NCBI GenBank assembly: GCA_031275075.1
Contig: JAISPI010000040.1
Coordinates: 1-6,923 of the forward strand
Direction: 5' to 3'
Length of the DNA stretch: 6,923 nucleotides
From: Burkholderiales bacterium
GTDB lineage: Bacteria > Pseudomonadota > Gammaproteobacteria > Burkholderiales > Casimicrobiaceae
The notes under the pieces are model-generated. The model ran no database searches. It saw only the letters and a list, made by a program, of their open reading frames with translations, and was not told where the DNA came from. This document shows positions 1 through 4,412 of the stretch, piece after piece. The first letter of the stretch is position 1, and each line of letters begins with the position of its first letter. The position numbers and the translations under genes were made by a program.

Positions 1-59
1 GTGTACCGCTGGTGGGTTTTTCGTTAAGTCAAGCCTCAAGCAGCGCCAAATCTCAGGTG

Positions 60-88
60 AACGGGTACAATACAAACACCGTTTTTTT
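60..88 (+). terminator. Weak terminator-like or attenuator-like hairpin in the fba leader
   Basis: AACGG (60-64) can pair with CCGTT (79-83) across a 14-base loop, and the T tract runs to 88. An alternative short stem is GGTG (56-59) with CACC (77-80). Five base pairs with a large loop is weak for intrinsic termination. It could be the end of an upstream transcript, a leader attenuator, or chance. Confidence 0.2.
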
Positions 89-113
89 ATCTGTCATCAC
101 TTGGCTGTCACTC

Positions 114-119
114 AAGGAG
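114..119 (+). promoter_or_regulatory. Shine-Dalgarno sequence of fba
   Basis: AAGGAG lies eight bases before the ATG at 128. It decides the start in favour of ATG 128 over the in-frame TTG at 101, because the motif would fall inside the coding region of the longer form. Confidence 0.85.
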
Positions 120-127
120 CAACGCCT

Positions 128-1192
128 ATGTCCCTCGTTTCCATGCGCCAACTTCTCGACCACGCCGCTGAGCATGGTTATGGTTTACCCGCTTTCAACG
201 TCAACAATCTCGAACAAGTCCAGGCCATCATGGCCGCAGCGCACGAAACGGACAGTCCGGCCATCATGCAAGCCTCCGCCGGCGCCCGAAAGTACTCCGG
301 TAGTGTGTTTTTACGCGAGTTGATTGCCGCCGCTGTTGAAAGTTACCCGCACATTCCAGTCGTCATGCATCTGGACCACGGCCAATCGCCGGCGTTATGC
401 CTGTCCGCGATGCGAATGGGCTTTTCAAGCGTGATGATGGACGGCTCGCTTAAGGAGGATGGAAAAACCGTCGCCGACTTTTCGTATAACGTCGCGACCA
501 CGACAAAAGTCGTCGAAATGGCGCACTCGATCGGCCTTACCGTCGAGGGCGAACTGGGTTGTTTAGGCTCGCTGGAAACATTGCAGGGCGACAAAGAAGA
601 CGGTCACGGCGCGGAAGGAAAATTGTCGCGTGAAGCGTTGCTGACCGATCCGGCACAAGCAGCCGATTTCGTACGCGCGACTCAGGTCGATGCGCTGGCG
701 ATAGCGATTGGCACTTCGCACGGCGCTTACAAATTTTCGCGCAAGCCGACCGGCGACATTCTGGCCATCGAGCGGATCAAGGACATTCACGCCAAAATCC
801 CGAATACCCATTTGGTCATGCACGGCTCGTCGTCGGTGCCGCAGGAATACCTCGCCGAAATTCGCAAGTACGGCGGCGACATGAAAGAAACCTACGGCGT
901 GCCGGTCGAAGAAATCCTGCAAGGCATCAAATACGGCGTGCGCAAGATCAACATCGACACCGACATCCGGCTAGCGATGACGGCAGCGATCCGCCGCTTC
1001 TTTGTTGAAAACCCGTCCAAATTCGACCCGCGTGAATATTTGAAGCCCGCCCGTGAAGCCGCCAGCGCCTTGTGCAAACTGCGCTACGAACAATTCGGTT
1101 GCGCCGGTATGGCGTCAAAAATCAAACCGATAAGCCTCGACGTGATGGCTTCCCGCTATCAAAAAGGAGAACTTGCTCAAGTAACCCGCTAA
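128..1192 (+). CDS. fba: Fructose-bisphosphate aldolase, class IIB (Calvin cycle subtype)
   Basis: A zinc-dependent cytosolic aldolase that interconverts fructose 1,6-bisphosphate with dihydroxyacetone phosphate and glyceraldehyde 3-phosphate, in glycolysis, gluconeogenesis or the Calvin cycle. The 354-residue length fits the class IIB family. Visible family features are the N-terminal LLDHAAEHGYGLPAFNVNN segment, HLDHG with probable catalytic Asp83 and zinc ligand His84, VEGELG (140-144), GTSHGAYK with His198, MHGSSS with His232, and the phosphate-binding NIDTDIR motif at 275-281. No key residue appears to be missing. ATG 128 is chosen for its AAGGAG motif and because MSLVSMRQLL matches the usual N-terminus of the family. 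yqhD follows 66 bases downstream with no terminator between, so cotranscription is likely. The 'Calvin' subtype name does not prove autotrophy, since this form is common in heterotrophic betaproteobacteria. The family call is secure; ligand assignments come from motif recall. Confidence 0.97.
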   Translation: MSLVSMRQLLDHAAEHGYGLPAFNVNNLEQVQAIMAAAHETDSPAIMQASAGARKYSGSVFLRELIAAAVESYPHIPVVMHLDHGQSPALCLSAMRMGFSSVMMDGSLKEDGKTVADFSYNVATTTKVVEMAHSIGLTVEGELGCLGSLETLQGDKEDGHGAEGKLSREALLTDPAQAADFVRATQVDALAIAIGTSHGAYKFSRKPTGDILAIERIKDIHAKIPNTHLVMHGSSSVPQEYLAEIRKYGGDMKETYGVPVEEILQGIKYGVRKINIDTDIRLAMTAAIRRFFVENPSKFDPREYLKPAREAASALCKLRYEQFGCAGMASKIKPISLDVMASRYQKGELAQVTR

Positions 1193-1245
1193 CGAAAAAT
1201 TTTCTGCCTTCAACGACGATTGTCTTCTGACGTATTTATTTAATC

Positions 1246-1251
1246 AAGGAG
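1246..1251 (+). promoter_or_regulatory. Shine-Dalgarno sequence of yqhD
   Basis: AAGGAG sits seven bases before the ATG at 1259, a near-ideal spacing that supports this start. The rest of the 66-base fba-yqhD gap is AT-rich and includes the short palindrome GAAAAATTTTC at 1194-1204. It shows no GC-rich hairpin and no convincing promoter, consistent with read-through from fba. Confidence 0.85.
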
Positions 1252-1258
1252 AAGCCCC

Positions 1259-2422
1259 ATGCATCTGTTCAGCTATCACAACCCGACGACCATTTTTTTC
1301 GGCAAAGGGCAGATCATTGCGGTACGACGCGCCATTCCCGAAAAACACAAAGTGCTGGTACTTTATGGCGGCGGTAGCGTCAAGAAAAACAGCGTGCTCG
1401 ACCAGGTTCGAGCTGCACTAAACAAACATACCTTTCTCGAATTTGGCGGCATCGAACCCAACCCCAGCTATGAAACGTTGAGAGGCGCTGTCGAACTGGC
1501 CAAACGCGAAGGGATTGATTACCTGCTGGCTGTCGGCGGCGGTTCGGTGGTCGATGGCGCCAAATTCATCGCTGCCGCGGTTCCGTTCGAAGGCAAGGAT
1601 CCTTGGGACATCGTCGAGAAACACGCCCCGATCACCAAAGCGCTGCCGCTGTCGTGCGTGCTGACACTGCCGGCAGCAGGCTCGGAAAGTAACAACAACG
1701 CTGTGATTTCGCACACGGCCAAAGGAATCAAACGACCGTTCTCGCATCCACTGCTGTATCCGGTATTTGCGGTACTCGACCCGACAACAACCTACACCTT
1801 GCCGCTCAAACAAATTGGTAACGGTGTTGTCGATACATTCGTTCATGTTGCCGAACAATATCTGACCACGCCTGCTCAGGCTTTCGTTCAGGACTATTAC
1901 GCCGAAGGGCTGCTCAAAACGCTGCTTGAAGTCGGGCCGCAGACATTGCAACATCCGCTTGACTACGAAGCGCGCGCCAACTTTATGTGGGCAGCCAATC
2001 AGGCACTAAACGGTTTGATCGGTGCTGGCGTGCCGCACGACTGGAGCACACACGCCATCGGCCATGAATTGACCGCCATGTACGGCTTCGACCACGCACA
2101 AACACTGGCAGCGATTCTTCCGCACAACCTGTGCGTGCGCCAAAAAGCCAAACGCGCCAAATTGTTGCAATACGCCCGGCGGGTCTGGCAAATCACGGAA
2201 AGCAACGAAGAAAAAGCGATCGATATGGCTATCGAAAAAACCGCATCGTTTTTCGAAACGATGGGACTGAAAAGCAGCTTGGCAAAGCTGGGGGTCGAGC
2301 GCGACGTTATCGAGAAATTGCCGGCGCGGCTGCAGGAACATGGCCTGACCGCGCTTGGGGAGCATGGCGAAGTTACCCCAGTCGTCGTTAAACAGATTTT
2401 GAAAGCAAGTATGGACGCTTGA
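1259..2422 (+). CDS. yqhD: NADPH-dependent aldehyde reductase / alcohol dehydrogenase, YqhD type
   Basis: A metal-dependent group III alcohol dehydrogenase. Characterised YqhD enzymes use NADPH to reduce short-chain and toxic aldehydes such as butanal, acrolein, malondialdehyde and methylglyoxal. The 387-residue length equals that of E. coli YqhD, and similarity as I recall it runs end to end (FFGKG, YGGGSVKK, LEFGGIEPNP, LAVGGGSVVDG, VLTLPAAGSESN, GAGVPHDWSTH, GHELTAM). YGGGS at 36-40 matches the segment that contacts the NADPH 2'-phosphate. Metal ligands align as Asp192, His196, His265 and His279, two less than the E. coli numbering (194, 198, 267, 281). The fold should be an N-terminal nucleotide-binding domain to about residue 180 and a helical metal-binding domain after it. 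It lies downstream of fba and is closed by a strong terminator. A role in clearing triose-phosphate-derived aldehydes is an inference from context. Exact physiological substrate is unknown, and a broader 'butanol dehydrogenase' label would also be used. Confidence 0.95.
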   Translation: MHLFSYHNPTTIFFGKGQIIAVRRAIPEKHKVLVLYGGGSVKKNSVLDQVRAALNKHTFLEFGGIEPNPSYETLRGAVELAKREGIDYLLAVGGGSVVDGAKFIAAAVPFEGKDPWDIVEKHAPITKALPLSCVLTLPAAGSESNNNAVISHTAKGIKRPFSHPLLYPVFAVLDPTTTYTLPLKQIGNGVVDTFVHVAEQYLTTPAQAFVQDYYAEGLLKTLLEVGPQTLQHPLDYEARANFMWAANQALNGLIGAGVPHDWSTHAIGHELTAMYGFDHAQTLAAILPHNLCVRQKAKRAKLLQYARRVWQITESNEEKAIDMAIEKTASFFETMGLKSSLAKLGVERDVIEKLPARLQEHGLTALGEHGEVTPVVVKQILKASMDA

Positions 2423-2440
2423 TCCGGATTTTTCCTCATG

Positions 2441-2469
2441 AAAACGGGCGCCTTGGCGCCCGTTTTTTT
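2441..2469 (+). terminator. Rho-independent terminator after yqhD
   Basis: A perfect 12-bp inverted repeat (2441-2452 with 2455-2466) forms a GC-rich hairpin with a short TT centre, which in practice would open to a 4- or 6-base loop. It runs into a T7 tract at 2463-2469. It begins 18 bases after the yqhD stop. On the opposite strand the stem ends in only four T residues, so it may also stop gspC transcripts, but less efficiently. Confidence 0.93.
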
Positions 2470-2471
2470 AC

Positions 2472-2510
2472 CGCCTCACGATTCGCCACGAAAGAACAAT
2501 GCGCCTCACG
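2472..2510. repeat. Short direct repeat of CGCCTCACG in the yqhD-gspC gap
   Basis: CGCCTCACG occurs at 2472-2480 and 2502-2510, 30 bases apart, and a shorter CCTCAC occurs at 2520-2525. The rest of the convergent gap (2470-2550) shows no gene. The repeat is short and may be chance; no function is claimed. Confidence 0.35.
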
Positions 2511-2550
2511 GCATGTCGTCCTCACTTATTAGAGGTTGGAATGGGGTATC

Positions 2551-3435
2551 CTAACCATGACACTCGCTGGCGTTTACCACCAACAGTTCCCTTGCCTGTT
2601 CGCCGCGTTTGCCTTTGAGTAAAACGCTTTGCCCTGCCGCCAATGGTTTCAGAATGGCCGCGTTGACATCTTCAGCGCGCGTCAGCGCGATACCGTTGGC
2701 GCTTTGCAGTACGTCACCGGCGCGTAAACCAAGCATTGCGGCGTGTCCGTTATCGGTGCGCACAGTCAGGCTGCCATCTTTGGCTTCCAGCAGCGCGTAA
2801 AACGTTTCCGGTTGCATCAAAGCGCCTTGCAGTAATTCTGTATTGAGGCGCACAACGCCGCCTTTGAAATCGGCTGGAACGCACCCGCTGCCTAAGGAAG
2901 ATGTAACGGAAGATGCGGCGGGAGATGTCTTGTCGGTCGCTGTCGCGAGTTTTCCTCCGCTTTTTTCCGCGTGTTCCTGCCGCAACACCACCCGCCGTTC
3001 CGCGCCTGATGGTTCGCGGAGGGTGATGGCATTCGGCTCGATCCGGGTCAGCGTTGCTTGTCCGGCCACGCTATCGCCGACTCTGGCAATGTACACGCCC
3101 TGCCCGACTCGGAACACGGCGTAACCCTGCCCTTCATTTTCAGCGATTAAGCCCAGCAGACGCAGTTCGCCGTCAAGAACGATATTTTCGGATTTTCTCG
3201 CCGGCGCAGTCGACGCACTGCCAAACAACGGGATCGCACGCAGTACGGCGGTCTCAGTAGCCGCCGGTGTGACATGAACGGGTTTCGGCCCCCAGGCGTA
3301 CCACCCCCAATAAGCAACCGCCGCCGCCAGCGCAACAGCGCCAAGCGCCACAGCCAACCCGCTCGCAAAAAGCGCCAGTCTTTCACGCAGACGGGGAACG
3401 CGGGAAGCAGGACGGGAGGACGGCTGAAAAGTCAT
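2551..3435 (-). CDS. gspC: Type II secretion system protein C (GspC family), stand-alone
   Basis: An inner-membrane, single-pass protein that links the T2SS inner-membrane platform to the outer-membrane secretin GspD. The 294-residue protein has the GspC layout: a short Arg-rich cytosolic tail (1-20), one membrane helix (about 21-45), a Pro/Ala-rich linker with an LFG motif at 70-72, an HR domain at about 87-152 (VLDGELRLLGLIAE ... YIARVGDSVAGQATLTRIEP), a low-complexity Ser/Thr/Lys linker (153-192), and a C-terminal PDZ domain (about 195-290) with GLRAGDVLQSANGIAL. Positive-inside charge places both folded domains in the periplasm. Two cysteines, 185 and 292, lie there. The start is the only Met near the N-terminus, but its Shine-Dalgarno match is poor. 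No other gsp gene is in view: it converges on yqhD and diverges from map, so it is probably monocistronic. A PDZ-containing GspC paralogue with another role is the main alternative. Confidence 0.87.
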   Translation of the reverse strand: MTFQPSSRPASRVPRLRERLALFASGLAVALGAVALAAAVAYWGWYAWGPKPVHVTPAATETAVLRAIPLFGSASTAPARKSENIVLDGELRLLGLIAENEGQGYAVFRVGQGVYIARVGDSVAGQATLTRIEPNAITLREPSGAERRVVLRQEHAEKSGGKLATATDKTSPAASSVTSSLGSGCVPADFKGGVVRLNTELLQGALMQPETFYALLEAKDGSLTVRTDNGHAAMLGLRAGDVLQSANGIALTRAEDVNAAILKPLAAGQSVLLKGKRGEQARELLVVNASECHG

Positions 3436-3491
3436 GAACTTGGCAGTGGGTTTAGCTACGGGCTAAGCAAACACAAGAACAGAATATCTGT

Positions 3492-3497
3492 ATTGTA
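3492..3497 (-). promoter_or_regulatory. Possible -10 box for gspC
   Basis: Read on the - strand this is TACAAT, five of six matches to the sigma-70 -10 consensus, placed 56 bases before the gspC ATG. No recognisable -35 hexamer lies 16-18 bp upstream, so the call is weak. Confidence 0.25.
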
Positions 3498-3531
3498 CAC
3501 ATCCAGCACGTTCTTCGCCCTATCATATCCC

Positions 3532-3558
3532 GTGAAATGTCCGGGCACCCGCTATAAT
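3532..3558 (+). promoter_or_regulatory. Probable sigma-70 promoter of map-glnD
   Basis: A perfect TATAAT lies at 3553-3558, and transcription would begin near 3565, giving a leader of about 50 bases before the map ATG. The best -35 candidate is GTGAAA at 3532-3537 (four of six), with a short 15-bp spacer; candidates at 16-18 bp are poorer. The -10 box is convincing, the -35 is not. It sits in the 182-base divergent gap shared with gspC. Confidence 0.6.
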
Positions 3559-3617
3559 TGTCTCATTCGTTTTTTGCCCTGATACGCTGTAAGTATTAAC
3601 GATCTACTGAGAAGCTG

Positions 3618-4412
3618 ATGACTGTTTCAATCAAAACTGCCGATGAAATCGCCGCAATGCGGGTTGCTTGCCGGCTCGCGTCGGAAGTGCTCGACTACAT
3701 CACGCCTTACGTCAAAGCAGGTGTGACGACCGCCGAACTCAATCGGCTGTGCCACGATTATCAGGTCAATGTCCAGGGTGTTACGCCGGCGCCGCTCAAC
3801 TACGCGCCGCCCGGACACACACCCTATCCGTCATCAGTGTGCATTTCACTCAATCACGTTGTCTGTCACGGTATCCCAAGCCAGAAAAAACTGAAAACGG
3901 GCGACATTTTGAATATTGACGTCACCGTAATCAAGGATGGTTTTTACGGTGATTCGAGCCGGATGTATTGTGTCGGCACACCATCGATTTTGGCCAAACG
4001 TCTGGTCGACACCGCCTATCAAGCGATGTGGCTCGGCATCCGCGCTGTGCGCCCCGGCGCACGCTTGGGCGATATCGGCCACGCCATCCAATGTTTCGCT
4101 GAAGGCCAACATTTTTCGGTCGTGCGTGAATTTTGTGGACACGGCATCGGCCGCCAATTTCATGAAGACCCGCAAGTATTGCACTATGGCAGCCCCGGTA
4201 CCGGCCTCGAATTACGGAAAGGCATGATCTTCACCATCGAGCCGATGATCAACGCCGGTCGTCACCATCTGCGCACGCTGGCCGATGGCTGGACGGTTGT
4301 AACTGCCGACCATTCGCTGTCGGCGCAATGGGAACATACCGTGCTCGTCACTGACAACGGCGTTGACGTGCTTACAGTCTCCGCCGGCACGCCACCACCG
4401 CCTGCTTCCTGA
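3618..4412 (+). CDS. map: Methionine aminopeptidase, type I
   Basis: A cytosolic dinuclear-metal peptidase that removes the initiator Met from new proteins after deformylation when the second residue is small. The 264-residue length equals that of E. coli Map. Metal ligands are all visible: Asp101 (NIDVTV), Asp112 (YGDSS), His175 (CGHGIG), Glu208 (IEPM) and Glu239 (WEHTV). The substrate-side histidines are His84 (VCHGIP) and His182 (FHEDPQVLHY). Each is four or five positions later than in E. coli, because of a slightly longer Pro-rich segment at 57-71 (TPAPLNYAPPGHTPY) that I associate with betaproteobacterial enzymes. The C-terminus is a short Pro tail (PPPPAS). The start fits the family N-terminus, with an imperfect GAGAAG motif only three bases before the ATG. 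The stop overlaps the glnD start by one base. It is transcribed divergently from gspC, not from rpsB-tsf as in E. coli. Confidence 0.97.
   Translation: MTVSIKTADEIAAMRVACRLASEVLDYITPYVKAGVTTAELNRLCHDYQVNVQGVTPAPLNYAPPGHTPYPSSVCISLNHVVCHGIPSQKKLKTGDILNIDVTVIKDGFYGDSSRMYCVGTPSILAKRLVDTAYQAMWLGIRAVRPGARLGDIGHAIQCFAEGQHFSVVREFCGHGIGRQFHEDPQVLHYGSPGTGLELRKGMIFTIEPMINAGRHHLRTLADGWTVVTADHSLSAQWEHTVLVTDNGVDVLTVSAGTPPPPAS

Larger units (their letters stand above)
1..127 (+). other. Leader region upstream of fba; no gene identified
   Basis: This stretch lies before the fba start and contains no gene I can recognise. One frame ends in TAA at 25-27 and might be the last codons of an upstream gene cut by the window edge, but eight residues are too few to name it. 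A TACAAT hexamer at 66-71 resembles a -10 box but has no convincing -35 box at 16-18 bp. GTACC (3-7) can pair with GGTAC (64-68), and GCTG (8-11) with CAGC (41-44), so a folded leader is possible. A T7 tract at 82-88 follows a weak hairpin. The fba frame is open through the whole leader, so the lack of stops does not by itself fix the start. Confidence 0.4.

Noticed and set aside
1..76. Partial resemblance of AAATCTCAGGTGAA (48-61) to the 3' part of a glycine riboswitch aptamer
   Set aside because: The hallmark GCCGAAGG-type core and the GGAGAG strand are absent from the visible part, and fba is not a usual target. One short match is not enough.
101..127. Longer form of fba starting at TTG 101
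   Set aside because: The AAGGAG motif at 114-119 would be inside the gene, and the added residues are not part of the family N-terminus.
12..323. A + strand frame overlapping the fba leader and its first 65 codons
   Set aside because: It has no recognisable domain and no good ribosome site, and it lies mostly inside the well-supported fba gene in another frame.
1418..1954. 178-codon open frame antisense to yqhD
   Set aside because: A shadow of a highly conserved gene. Its Arg/Phe/Cys-rich translation matches no family I know, and it has no start signal.
2534..2556. Imperfect hairpin overlapping the gspC stop codon (GGTTGGAAT with ATCCTAACC)
   Set aside because: About eight pairs with one mismatch, and no T tract after it on either strand; not a credible terminator.
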